Shown here: in pieces, positions 30,102-38,031 of the stretch
Position numbering within the stretch: position 1 is the stretch's first letter
Layout of the letters: the number at the start of each line of letters is the position of its first letter
NCBI GenBank assembly: GCA_027293165.1
Contig: JAPUGB010000048.1
Coordinates: 1 to 47,931 of the forward strand
Length of the DNA stretch: 47,931 bases
From: Gammaproteobacteria bacterium
GTDB lineage: Bacteria > Pseudomonadota > Gammaproteobacteria > Steroidobacterales > GCA-2729495
Direction of reading: 5' to 3'
Translations under genes and position numbers: made by a program
Notes under the pieces: generated by a model
Seen by the model: the letters and a program-made list of their open reading frames with translations, nothing else
What the model was told of the DNA's origin: nothing
Database searches by the model: none

Positions 30102-30788
30102 ATGCTGAAGGTCCTGCTGCGCTATTTCGCCTACGCGACTCTCATAGCTGGTGCTGCAGCTGGTTTGCTGTGGGTGGCACTGCGCTGGCCAGGAGGGCTG
30201 CTGCTCAATTTTGTTGTCGGCGAAGAAGACACGCTTGGAACCAGTGAATTCTCACCGGTAGAGCAGTTACAGCATCTACTACTACTGCTGTCCGCGGGCA
30301 TCTTTGCATGGGTAGCCATCCGCGATCGATTGCGCCGGCCAATGTGCGTCGGGTTTATTGCATTGTTCCTGATCGGGTTTATCCGGGAACTGGATTTTTT
30401 TCTCGACCGGTATGCAACCGATAATCTTTGGCAGGTCCTCTGCACAATTGTTCTGGCGCTGGCTACGGTTTACATCTACCGGCATCGCAAGCGCTACTTG
30501 ATCGGTTGGAGGCGGACTTGGCCCTCCGTCGGTCTGGCCATAATTTTCGGCGGAATGCTTTTGCTGGTCCCGTATTCGTTGATCGTTGGTAATGAATCAC
30601 TGTGGCAGGCCATTATGGGCGACGCTTACGCGCGCGTGGCCAAGATGGCAGCGGAGGAATTTATTGAGCTGGGTGGTTACCTGCTGATCTTCATCGGAAG
30701 TATTGAGTTCCTATTTACTTGGGTGCGCCTGCCCGAGACGCGAAGCCTGGACACTCGTCCGCGACGCCGGAAACGCAAGCGGCGCTGA
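30102..30788 (+). CDS. Unknown membrane protein
   Basis: Encodes 228 residues with about six hydrophobic segments. Examples are VLLRYFAYATLIAGAAAGLL, LLLLLSAGIFAWVAI, VGLAIIFGGMLLLVPYSLIV and YLLIFIGSIEFLFTWV. The C terminus is strongly basic (RPRRRKRKRR). Acidic residues sit near membrane segments (FIRELDFFLDRY, EEFIELGG). I do not recognise the family. It converges on hisI, whose stop is eight bases away. It is the first gene of the block separating lptE from holA. Confidence 0.85.
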   Translation: MLKVLLRYFAYATLIAGAAAGLLWVALRWPGGLLLNFVVGEEDTLGTSEFSPVEQLQHLLLLLSAGIFAWVAIRDRLRRPMCVGFIALFLIGFIRELDFFLDRYATDNLWQVLCTIVLALATVYIYRHRKRYLIGWRRTWPSVGLAIIFGGMLLLVPYSLIVGNESLWQAIMGDAYARVAKMAAEEFIELGGYLLIFIGSIEFLFTWVRLPETRSLDTRPRRRKRKRR

Positions 30789-30796
30789 CAGAACAC

Positions 30797-31285
30797 TCAG
30801 AGCTTGGTCGGATTCGGCGCATCTTTGTAGATTTTTTCCGGATCGAAAACTTTCTCGACATCGGTGAACTCAAGCTGCACCGGCGTGGCACCGGAGGGGT
30901 CGGCAGTGCGTTGGGGAATACGCCGATAAAAACATGAACGGTAGCCGACATGGCAACTTGCGCCGCCGGCGACTTCAACGCGCAGCCAAACGCAGTCTTG
31001 ATCATCGTCGATCAGCAGTTCTCGCACCGTTTGGATCAGGCCGCTGGTGGCACCTTTGTGCCATATAGCCTGACGGCTGCGGCTAAAGTAATAGGCCTCG
31101 CCGGTTGCGATGGTACGGGTCAGTGCCTCGGCATTCATGTAGGCATGCATTAACAACTCGCCCGATTCAAAATCCGTTGTCACCGCCGGAATCAGGCCAT
31201 CGTCGTCGAATCGGGGCGCCAGATCGGTGCCTTCTTCGACCTGTTCGACGCTTACGCGTTTGCCGAACATCTCCGTGGGATTCAC
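30797..31285 (-). CDS. hisI: Phosphoribosyl-AMP cyclohydrolase, stand-alone
   Basis: Encodes 162 residues without the HisE half found fused in E. coli. HisI opens the purine ring of PR-AMP in histidine synthesis, using zinc and magnesium. Seen are [23 protein letters not shown] and IWHKGATSG. The metal region is [11 protein letters not shown] (D93, D95, D97, C98), followed by [10 protein letters not shown] (C111, C118). The usual DCDxD cysteine is Asp94 and a cysteine follows at 98. No other his gene is nearby. The GTG start follows GGAGA. Divergence from cysS and nearness to zur suggest a zinc-related paralogue, which is inference. Confidence 0.92.
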   Translation of the reverse strand: MNPTEMFGKRVSVEQVEEGTDLAPRFDDDGLIPAVTTDFESGELLMHAYMNAEALTRTIATGEAYYFSRSRQAIWHKGATSGLIQTVRELLIDDDQDCVWLRVEVAGGASCHVGYRSCFYRRIPQRTADPSGATPVQLEFTDVEKVFDPEKIYKDAPNPTKL

Positions 31286-31343
31286 AATTGATTCTCCGCT
31301 GATGCAGCTGCCGGAAGAACTTCGCGGGTCGTGGTGGCGCTGC

Positions 31344-31373
31344 TTGGCTTAGCCCTAAAATTGCTATTATAAC
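31344..31373 (+). promoter_or_regulatory. cysS promoter with degenerate Zur-like half operator
   Basis: TTGGCT at 31344-31349 and TATAAC at 31368-31373 are 18 bases apart. The bases 31361-31373 (TTGCTATTATAAC) match nine of the twelve fixed positions of the palindrome GTTATANTATAAC. The right half is perfect and the left half is poor. This lies in the hisI/cysS divergent space. Zur binding here is a hypothesis. Confidence 0.4.
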
Positions 31374-31396
31374 GGGCTACTTGACTGGAATGGTTG

Positions 31397-32791
31397 ATGA
31401 GCCTATCTCTGTACAACACGCTGACGCGGCGAAAGGAGGAATTCCTTCCCGCGGATCCTAAGCGCGTGTCCGTCTACGTCTGCGGACCAACGGTCTACAG
31501 TCGCCCGCATATAGGCAACGCCCGACCGGCAGTGATTTTCGATGTGCTGGTCCGGTTTTTGCGCACGCGTTTCTCTGTCGTATATGTCCGGAACATTACC
31601 GATATAGACGATAAGATCAATGCAGCAGCAGAGAAAGCGGGTGTGCCGATCGCCGAGATCGCCGCTGAAAATGTCAGTGCCTATCACGACGATATGCATG
31701 CGCTGGGTGTGCTGCCCCCGGATATCGAACCCTACGCCACCCAACACGTGTCGGCGATGCTCGCGATGATCGCCGCATTGATCGAAAGCGGCCATGCGTA
31801 CGCAGAGGAAGGTCACGTATTGTTCCGAGTGGGTTCTTACCCGGAATATGGACAGCTGTCTCACCGCGACCGCCGCCAACTTCTTGATGGCGCGCGCGTG
31901 GAGGTTGCCCCTTACAAGGAAGACCCTGGTGATTTCGTTCTCTGGAAGCCATCGACGCGGGAACTCCCCGGTTGGGATAGTCCTTGGGGCAGGGGACGAC
32001 CGGGCTGGCACATAGAATGCTCGGTTATGGCCGAGCAACACCTGGGACGCATGATCGACATCCACGGTGGCGGAAACGATTTGATTTTTCCTCACCACGA
32101 AAATGAAATTGCACAAAGTGCCTGTGCTCACAATGGTGAAATTTTTGCCCGTTACTGGATGCACAACGGCTTCGTAAACGTGCACAGTGAGAAAATGTCG
32201 AAGTCACTGGGTAATATTGTGCTCGTCCACGAACTGCTGGAGCAGGGCTCCGGGGAGGCCATCCGTCTGGCGCTGCTCGGCGCGCATTACCGACAGCCGT
32301 TGGACTGGTCTGACGCAGTATTACGCGATTCGCAGCGTAAACTTGACCGACTGTATACCAGCCTTCGCAACGTCAGCGGCCGGGATGACGGGGCAAAGAC
32401 CACGCCGAGTGAGGAGTTTATCGAGGCTCTGGAAGACGATCTGAATACGCCCAAGGCATTGGCGGTGCTGTTTGATTTGGCCCGAAAGATCAATCGCGCC
32501 GGCGATTCGAAGCCCGCCGTGTCGCTGGCCCGACAGTTGCGCGCCAGTGCCGAAATGGTCGGATTGCTCGGCGCTGACCCGGCTGAGTGGTTCACGGCCG
32601 GGGACGAAGGCGCGCTGGGCGCCGACGATATCGAAGCGCTGCTCGTGCAGCGGGCAGCGGCGCGCGACAATGGAGATTATTCAGGGGCCGACAGGATCCG
32701 CGCTGAATTGAAGGACTTAGGCATCGCAATCGAGGACGGCCCCAAGGGCACGAGTTGGCGGCGGATCGACCAGGTGGAAGGCGACGATTAG
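31397..32791 (+). CDS. cysS: Cysteinyl-tRNA synthetase
   Basis: Encodes 464 residues (E. coli 461). Class I motifs are [14 protein letters not shown] near 31-44 and EKMSKSLGN near 265. The zinc ligands that read the cysteine thiol are all present (C29, C208, H233, E237). The VCGPTVY...HIGNARP form is reminiscent of alphaproteobacterial enzymes rather than E. coli. So this may be a second, horizontally related CysRS, but I cannot tell from one window. It heads a tight cysS-sufE-yidD unit and diverges from hisI. Confidence 0.96.
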   Translation: MSLSLYNTLTRRKEEFLPADPKRVSVYVCGPTVYSRPHIGNARPAVIFDVLVRFLRTRFSVVYVRNITDIDDKINAAAEKAGVPIAEIAAENVSAYHDDMHALGVLPPDIEPYATQHVSAMLAMIAALIESGHAYAEEGHVLFRVGSYPEYGQLSHRDRRQLLDGARVEVAPYKEDPGDFVLWKPSTRELPGWDSPWGRGRPGWHIECSVMAEQHLGRMIDIHGGGNDLIFPHHENEIAQSACAHNGEIFARYWMHNGFVNVHSEKMSKSLGNIVLVHELLEQGSGEAIRLALLGAHYRQPLDWSDAVLRDSQRKLDRLYTSLRNVSGRDDGAKTTPSEEFIEALEDDLNTPKALAVLFDLARKINRAGDSKPAVSLARQLRASAEMVGLLGADPAEWFTAGDEGALGADDIEALLVQRAAARDNGDYSGADRIRAELKDLGIAIEDGPKGTSWRRIDQVEGDD

Positions 32792-32802
32792 TCCGGCGAG
32801 TG

Positions 32803-33219
32803 ATGAGTACGATCGAGCAGACCCAGCTGGAGCTGGTTGACGAATTCCAGTTATTTGATAATTGGATGGATCGTTACCAGTACATCATTGATCTGGGCAA
32901 GAAGCTGCCGCCCTTTCCGCCAGAATGGCAAACGAAAGACTACCGCTTGCATGGTTGTCAGTCCCAGGTCTGGTTGAAGGCGGAGCGGAGTGCAGACCGA
33001 CTCGATTTTCACGCCATCAGTGACTCAGCCATCGTGTCCGGTCTGATTGCAATTCTGATGCGCGTTTACAGCGGCAGGTCGCCGGCGGAGATCGTTGCTA
33101 CCCCGCCCGACTTCATCAACGCCATTGGTTTACATGAGCATCTAAGCCCGACGCGCAGCAACGGCTTGCATGCGATGATCGATGCAATTAAGGGGCATGC
33201 TGCAGAATGCACCGGTTGA
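32803..33219 (+). CDS. sufE: SufE-family cysteine desulfurase sulfur acceptor
   Basis: Encodes 138 residues, the same as E. coli SufE. SufE takes persulfide sulfur from SufS for Fe-S cluster assembly. The acceptor cysteine is C52 in [10 protein letters not shown]. Start [15 protein letters not shown] is chosen over the upstream frame inside cysS. It lies 11 bases after cysS and overlaps yidD by 13. No sufS or csdA is in the window, so the partner is unknown (SufE or CsdE type). Confidence 0.93.
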   Translation: MSTIEQTQLELVDEFQLFDNWMDRYQYIIDLGKKLPPFPPEWQTKDYRLHGCQSQVWLKAERSADRLDFHAISDSAIVSGLIAILMRVYSGRSPAEIVATPPDFINAIGLHEHLSPTRSNGLHAMIDAIKGHAAECTG

Positions 33220-33458
33220 TTCGGGCCTACCAGCGCTATCTATCGCCGTTTTTCCCGCCGAGATGCCGGTTTTTGCCCACCTGTTCCGAATACGCGCGCC
33301 AAGCCGTGGTTCGTTTTGGTCCGCTCCGTGGCAGTTGGTTGGCTATACGCCGCATTCTGCGATGCCATCCGCTGGGGCCATCTGGATTCGATCCCGTCCC
33401 GGAACGATTCAGCTGGTGGCGTAGCGATTACGGCAGCGAGGCCGGTGCCAAGAATTGA
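33207..33458 (+). CDS. yidD: Membrane protein insertion efficiency factor YidD
   Basis: Encodes 83 residues. Seen are [27 protein letters not shown] and the [13 protein letters not shown] signature with the conserved cysteines. YidD is an amphipathic inner-membrane protein near YidC. It is normally between rnpA and yidC near the origin; here it is an outlier in a cysS-sufE unit, starting inside the end of sufE. The short acidic tail is YGSEAGAKN. Confidence 0.93.
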   Translation: MHRLIRAYQRYLSPFFPPRCRFLPTCSEYARQAVVRFGPLRGSWLAIRRILRCHPLGPSGFDPVPERFSWWRSDYGSEAGAKN

Positions 33459-33486
33459 TACCGACAACCGCAACTGCGGCGATGTA

Positions 33487-33879
33487 TCAGATCGTTCGGC
33501 AGCGCTGCGCAATGATCGCATTGATCAAATGACCACTGGCTAGAATTAAGCCACCAGCGGTCGTTGCAAGCCGTTCGCCAGTCGTCGAGAGCCACTCGTG
33601 ACCTGACATTGCGACCAGCGCCAGGATTGCGATGCCCAGCGTACCCAGCACAGCAACTTGCCGGCTGCGGTGCGTGCAATAGCCGAGCAACAATGCGATC
33701 AGGCTGACCGGGATGATCACGATCAATAACGATCGATGAAACACCAGTTCATCCATCGACCAAGAGCCCACCAGTGGATACGCGACGACAATTAAAGGCA
33801 GCGCCAGGCAATGCACGGCACATACGCCGGATAGTGCCACGGCGAGGCTATCCAGTAGTCTTCTGATCTGCGTAGGCAT
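33487..33879 (-). CDS. MerC-domain membrane protein
   Basis: Encodes 130 residues with four membrane segments. The first carries SGVCAVHCLALPLIVV, the Cys-x-x-His-Cys pattern of MerC mercury transporters. Others are SLLIVIIPVSLIALLLGY and VLGTLGIAILALVAMSG. MerC proteins move metals in the inner membrane. It follows zur after 12 bases in the same direction, so the likely role is transport or sensing of zinc or a related metal. That role is inferred from context. Confidence 0.85.
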   Translation of the reverse strand: MPTQIRRLLDSLAVALSGVCAVHCLALPLIVVAYPLVGSWSMDELVFHRSLLIVIIPVSLIALLLGYCTHRSRQVAVLGTLGIAILALVAMSGHEWLSTTGERLATTAGGLILASGHLINAIIAQRCRTI

Positions 33880-33891
33880 TGGTGTTGGTCT

Positions 33892-34404
33892 CTAGCCGCT
33901 TAACGATTCTTTCTTTTCACACCGGCTGCAGAGCCCGCTGATCTCGATATGCGAGCCCTCGATGTGAAAACCCAAGGTATCGGCCTGCCGGGCAAACAAA
34001 CCGGTCGTTGCCGTGTCATGAATTTCAGCCACCGACTCGCATTTGTGGCAAATAAAGAACTGGCCGTTGTGCACTTCGCTGGGGTCGCCGCAACCTATAT
34101 AGGCATTCAACGAGTCCAGCCGGTGCACCAGTGAGGCCGAACTCAAAAATTCCAGCGCCCGGTACACGGTCGGCGGCATCGCCTTGTGGCCGTCTCGGGT
34201 GAGTTGTCCGAGGATTGCGTACGCGCCTATCGGGGCATGGCTGCGCCAGATCAGCTCCAGCACGCGTCGCCGGATCGGCGTCAAACGCAACCGCCGCAAA
34301 TCGCAAATGGCCGCCGCGCGTTCCAGCGCCGTCTCGATACAGCGGCTGTGATCATGCGTGCTGGGCAGGAATCTGCTGATTACGGAAGCAGTCTGACTGG
34401 TCAT
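33892..34404 (-). CDS. zur: Zinc uptake regulator of the Fur family
   Basis: Encodes 170 residues. The DNA-binding helix region is RLTPIRRRVLELIW and PPTVYRALEFL. Structural zinc ligands are two CxxC pairs (C119/C122 in FICHKC, C159/C162 in GLCSRC). The regulatory site known from E. coli Zur (H77, C88, H96, E111) matches H94, C105, H112 and E127. These and the overall match favour Zur over Fur. The start MTSQTASVISRF is preferred, because a longer frame would begin inside the operator. Zur represses zinc uptake and zinc-sparing genes when zinc is ample. Confidence 0.95.
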   Translation of the reverse strand: MTSQTASVISRFLPSTHDHSRCIETALERAAAICDLRRLRLTPIRRRVLELIWRSHAPIGAYAILGQLTRDGHKAMPPTVYRALEFLSSASLVHRLDSLNAYIGCGDPSEVHNGQFFICHKCESVAEIHDTATTGLFARQADTLGFHIEGSHIEISGLCSRCEKKESLSG

Positions 34405-34440
34405 CGTTGGGTGCCGGTGGCTAGGATCTGGCGGCCATTT

Positions 34441-34454
34441 TGTTATATTATAAC
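34441..34454. promoter_or_regulatory. Zur operator between zur and the Trm112-like gene
   Basis: TGTTATATTATAAC contains the perfect palindrome GTTATA-T-TATAAC, the proteobacterial Zur box core. It overlaps AT-rich -10 candidates for both divergent genes (TATAAT on the minus strand). It lies 37 bases from the zur ATG and 40 from the Trm112-like ATG. It points to autoregulation, and possibly to zinc control of the trm112-holA side. Confidence 0.88.
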
Positions 34455-34494
34455 CTAACATTTAGCCGATCCGCAGCCAAGCCGACTTAATCAT

Positions 34495-34752
34495 ATGGAC
34501 AGCAAGCTTCTGGAGATTATTTGTTGCCCGGTGACCCATCAGCCGCTCGAATACCTGGATCAGGCCCGACTCGAACAGCTGAATCAGGCCATCCGCGACG
34601 GCAAAGCCCTAAACAGCGCCGATCAGGTCGTGAGCGGAGAGTTTCCCGAAGCCCTGGTGGCCCGCGATGCCCGGCTGGTGTACCCGATCCGTAACGGCAT
34701 TCCGATCCTGCTCGAAGAGGAATCCATTGACTGGACCCGGTTGCCTGGCTGA
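34495..34752 (+). CDS. Trm112-family (YcaR-like) small protein without complete zinc motif
   Basis: Encodes 85 residues (E. coli YcaR has 60). The ends match the family: [17 protein letters not shown] and [16 protein letters not shown]. The central part is longer. In many members a CPxC pair binds zinc. Here C11 is followed by P-V-T, with Thr14 in place of the second cysteine, and the second CxxC is absent. Trm112 proteins activate methyltransferases in eukaryotes; the bacterial role is unclear. It is divergent from zur across the Zur operator. Confidence 0.85.
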   Translation: MDSKLLEIICCPVTHQPLEYLDQARLEQLNQAIRDGKALNSADQVVSGEFPEALVARDARLVYPIRNGIPILLEEESIDWTRLPG

Positions 34753-34840
34753 GCAACCCGTCCGTGGCCAGCCCCAATCGGTGGATGGATTCGTCTGCGG
34801 GCGTGTATGATGGACGAAAAGGTCGCAGCCTTCCCACAGC

Positions 34841-35875
34841 GTGAAACTGACACCCGAGCAGCTACCCAAACACCTTTCCGAGCGCCTATCGCCCCTGTAT
34901 TTCATATCCGGCGACGAACCTTTGCAGGCTACCGAAGCAGTCGACCAGATTCGCTCTGCCGCCCGACAATCCGGATTCGAGGAACGCGAGGTCTACGTGG
35001 CGACGTTGGGGTTTGATTGGCGCGCTCTGACCGGGTCGATCCAGAACCTTTCGTTGTTTGCGAGGCGGCGGCTGATCGAAATCCGCCTGCCTACCGGCAA
35101 GCCCGGTCGGGAAGGCTCGGCGGTTCTGGCTGAGTTGGCCGACAGCCCGCCGCCAGACACCCTGCTGCTGGTCATAGCACCGCACCTGGATGCCGCCAAA
35201 GCCAGCAGTCGCTGGGCCAAAGCGCTGGCGACAGCCGGTGTGTGGATCGCGGTGCGACCGCTGCCGACCCACAAAATACCGGCCTGGCTCGGACGGCGCC
35301 TCGAGCTTGCTGGACTGCAATACGATGAAGCGGCGCTGGAACTGCTAGCGGGCAGGGTCGAGGGGAATCTGTTGGCCGCCCGTCAGGAAATCGACAAGCT
35401 GGTGTTATTGGCCGACGGTGGCCGGGTCACGGTCGACACGGTCAAGGAATCAGTTGCCGACAGCGCCCGCTTCGATGTGTTTCAACTGGCCGACGCCGCG
35501 ATGGGTCTGGAGGCCGGCCGGGCGATTAGGATCTTGCAGGGACTGCAACGCGAAGGGGTGGCAGAGGCTCTGACGCTGTGGGCTCTGGTCCGCGAGATCC
35601 AGACGCTGGTCGCGGTACAGTGCCACGTGGACCAGGGCCGTTCGGTCTCCGCGGCGCTAGCCAAAGTTCGTGTCTGGAAATCTCGTCAGGGCATGGTCGG
35701 CGAGTGCCTGCGGCGGCATACGGCTGGCAGTATCGAGGGGCTGGTCACGAAGGCCTGTCAGGTGGATCGCGTTGTCAAAGGCGCGCGCTTCGGCCAACCG
35801 TGGAATGCCCTGATCGAATTGACGCTCGCGATTGCCAGACCGCCGGCCGCGCGCGCGGCAGTTGCCGGTTCGTGA
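34841..35875 (+). CDS. holA: DNA polymerase III subunit delta
   Basis: Encodes 344 residues (E. coli 343) from a GTG start (MKLTPEQLPKHLSERLSPLYFISGDEPLQ). The delta subunit opens the beta clamp within the clamp loader. The AAA+-like fold shows LYFISGDEPLQATEA, NLSLFARRRLIEIRLP (the beta-contacting SLF region) and EGNLLAARQEIDKLVLL. It precedes nadD and rsfS in the common order, but is separated from lptE by a 4.8-kb block. Confidence 0.95.
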   Translation: MKLTPEQLPKHLSERLSPLYFISGDEPLQATEAVDQIRSAARQSGFEEREVYVATLGFDWRALTGSIQNLSLFARRRLIEIRLPTGKPGREGSAVLAELADSPPPDTLLLVIAPHLDAAKASSRWAKALATAGVWIAVRPLPTHKIPAWLGRRLELAGLQYDEAALELLAGRVEGNLLAARQEIDKLVLLADGGRVTVDTVKESVADSARFDVFQLADAAMGLEAGRAIRILQGLQREGVAEALTLWALVREIQTLVAVQCHVDQGRSVSAALAKVRVWKSRQGMVGECLRRHTAGSIEGLVTKACQVDRVVKGARFGQPWNALIELTLAIARPPAARAAVAGS

Positions 35876-35887
35876 ACTAACCCGGTT

Positions 35888-36562
35888 GTGCGATCCATCG
35901 GCATATTCGGCGGTGCGTTTGATCCAATCCATTTTGGTCACCTGCGCACGGCATTCGAATTGATGACGATACTGGACCTTGCGGCGGTGCATTTTGTGCC
36001 CAGCGGTATTCCGCCGCACAAGCATCGGCCGCACGCCGGCGGGGACATACGGCTGCAGATGATCAATGCCGCGATTGACGGACAAGCCGGATTTGTCGCT
36101 GACGAGCGGGAATTGAATCGCTCCGGGCCGTCCTATTCAGTCGACACACTGGAAAGTCTGCGACACGAGCACCCCGACGATGCACTGTGTTTGCTGATTG
36201 GCATGGATGCATTTCTGGGCCTGCCCGAATGGCACCGTTGGCAGGAAATTCCGGCGCTGGCACATGTCGTGGTAGCGCATCGGCCGGGCTGGTCACCGCC
36301 CCGGGCGGGGCTGGTCGGGGATTTTCTCGCTAGTCGGGGAGCGGGCCGAGCCGCGGATCTCAAGGAAGCTCGCTGTGGCCGCATTTATATTCAGGAAGTG
36401 ACCCAACTGGAAATTTCGTCCAGCGGCGTGCGCGACTTGGTCGGTCAGGGCGGTGACCCGCGTTTCCTGCTGCCGCATGCCGTGGCGGCAATTATCGAGC
36501 AATCGGGGTGTTATGGGCAGCTGCAACAATCACTCGGGACGAAGGAGCGTTACCATGCCTGA
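35888..36562 (+). CDS. nadD: Nicotinate-nucleotide adenylyltransferase
   Basis: Encodes 224 residues from a GTG start (E. coli 213). NadD makes NaAD from NaMN and ATP in NAD synthesis. The nucleotidyltransferase motif is GGAFDPIHFGHL, and the C-terminal one is LEISSSGVRDLVGQG. It overlaps rsfS by eight bases. Confidence 0.97.
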   Translation: MRSIGIFGGAFDPIHFGHLRTAFELMTILDLAAVHFVPSGIPPHKHRPHAGGDIRLQMINAAIDGQAGFVADERELNRSGPSYSVDTLESLRHEHPDDALCLLIGMDAFLGLPEWHRWQEIPALAHVVVAHRPGWSPPRAGLVGDFLASRGAGRAADLKEARCGRIYIQEVTQLEISSSGVRDLVGQGGDPRFLLPHAVAAIIEQSGCYGQLQQSLGTKERYHA

Positions 36563-36905
36563 GCCGCAGTTACTTGACCTGGCAGCCGCGGCACTCGATG
36601 AACTGCAGGCTCACGACGTGCGGGTGCTCGATGTACGCGGCCTAACATCGATAACCGACCACATGGTTGTTGCAACCGGAACATCGGACCGTCACGTTCG
36701 CTCCATTGCAGACAGGCTCATTGAGTACGCGAAAAAAGCGGGCCAACCACCACTCGGCGTTGAGGGTGAAGAAGGTGGGGAATGGGTTCTGGTCGACCTG
36801 CGGGACGTGGTCGTGCATATCATGCAACGGCGCGCGCGCGAATTTTATAAGCTCGAGGATCTCTGGGGCACTGAACCCTCTGCAACAGTCAGGCGAGCGG
36901 ATTAA
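36555..36905 (+). CDS. rsfS: Ribosomal silencing factor RsfS
   Basis: Encodes 116 residues. RsfS binds L14 and blocks subunit joining in starvation. Seen are ITDHMVVATGTSDRHVRSIADRL and EGEEGGEWVLVDLRDVVVHIM, then AREFYKLEDLWG. The start is fixed by AAGGAG seven bases before the ATG. The partner L14 (rplN) is encoded earlier in the window. A short GC alternation (GCGCGCGCG) occurs near its end. Confidence 0.96.
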   Translation: MPEPQLLDLAAAALDELQAHDVRVLDVRGLTSITDHMVVATGTSDRHVRSIADRLIEYAKKAGQPPLGVEGEEGGEWVLVDLRDVVVHIMQRRAREFYKLEDLWGTEPSATVRRAD

Positions 36906-36950
36906 GTTCGCAGCGACCCCGGAGGCTCAAACCGGAATTCGGCTGTTGCT

Positions 36951-37421
36951 ATGCGAATCACGATCCTTGCTATAGGCACCCGCCTTCCAGAGTGGGTCTA
37001 CGAAGGGTTTCGCGTTTACCAGCAACGCATGCCGCGAGACATCCGTCTCGATCTTGAGGAAATACCACTGGTTTCGCGCACCTCCAAGGGCCGTCCCGGA
37101 CCTGCGGTCCAGAAAGAAGGCGAACGTCTGTTGCGTCGAATGAAACAGCAACAACTGATGGTGGCGCTGGATCAAGCTGGCGATCCATGGACTTCGGCGG
37201 AACTTGCAGCAAGGCTGCAGGAGTGGTTGCAGCGCCATCCGCGCATTGCGCTGGTGATCGGTGGGCCCGACGGCTTGTCAGCGGCATGCAAGCAGCGCGC
37301 CGATCTCTGCTGGTCACTGTCGCCACTGACCTTGCCTCACGGACTGGTCAGGGTCGTCGTGGCCGAGCAGTTGTACCGCGCCTGGACGATGCTCCAGGGC
37401 CACCCCTATCCTCGAGCATGA
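36951..37421 (+). CDS. rlmH: 23S rRNA pseudouridine1915 N3-methyltransferase
   Basis: Encodes 156 residues (E. coli 155) of the SPOUT class. Seen are LVIGGPDGLSAACKQRAD and LSPLTLPHGLVRVVVAEQLYRAW, forming the knotted SAM site. The C terminus is GHPYPRA, whereas E. coli ends HPYHRE, so the histidine near the end is a proline here. It overlaps maf by ATGA. Confidence 0.95.
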   Translation: MRITILAIGTRLPEWVYEGFRVYQQRMPRDIRLDLEEIPLVSRTSKGRPGPAVQKEGERLLRRMKQQQLMVALDQAGDPWTSAELAARLQEWLQRHPRIALVIGGPDGLSAACKQRADLCWSLSPLTLPHGLVRVVVAEQLYRAWTMLQGHPYPRA

Positions 37422-38023
37422 TGCCGACGCGGCCCGGTCAGCGCGGCTTTCTCTACCTCGCGTCGCAATCGCCGCGGCGTCGGGATTTGCTGGCGAGCCT
37501 GGGTCTTGAGGTGCGAATACTGTGCGCGGACATCGACGAGCAGCGCACGGCCGGCGAGGTGGCCGATGCTTACGCGCGGCGGCTCGCGATCGCAAAGGCG
37601 CGGCAGGCGGACCCACCGCGTTCCGGCCCAACGGCCCCGATACTGGGTGCGGATACCGTGGTAGTGGTCGGAGATCGCGTTATGGGGAAGCCGGCGAACC
37701 GCGATGATGCCGTGGACATGCTCGGTGCCTTGTCGGGGCGCTCGCATTGGGTCCATACAGGGGTTGCCGTCGTGTCCGCCGCAGCTGAGGCCGTGACGGT
37801 CAGCAGCACCGAGGTCTGGTTTCGCGAGATTAGCCCCGCCGAGCGGCACCAGTACTGGGCCACCGGTGAACCGGCTGATAAAGCGGGAGGCTATGCTATA
37901 CAAGGTTTCGGGGCATTGTTCGTGGTGGAAATACGCGGCAGCTTCACCGGCGTCATGGGCCTGCCGCTGTTTGAGACGGCACGCCTGTTGCAGGAATTCG
38001 GCTACAAGTTTCTAGGTACCTGA
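37418..38023 (+). CDS. Maf-type nucleotide pyrophosphatase
   Basis: Encodes 201 residues. Maf proteins hydrolyse non-canonical or modified nucleoside triphosphates; YhdE (dTTP/UTP) type is the likely subgroup. Seen are ASQSPRRRDLLASLG, ILGADTVVVV and EPADKAGGYAIQGFGALFV. The start MMPTRP overlaps the rlmH stop. Position before rng matches E. coli yhdE-rng. Confidence 0.94.
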   Translation: MMPTRPGQRGFLYLASQSPRRRDLLASLGLEVRILCADIDEQRTAGEVADAYARRLAIAKARQADPPRSGPTAPILGADTVVVVGDRVMGKPANRDDAVDMLGALSGRSHWVHTGVAVVSAAAEAVTVSSTEVWFREISPAERHQYWATGEPADKAGGYAIQGFGALFVVEIRGSFTGVMGLPLFETARLLQEFGYKFLGT

Positions 38024-38031
38024 CCAAACCA

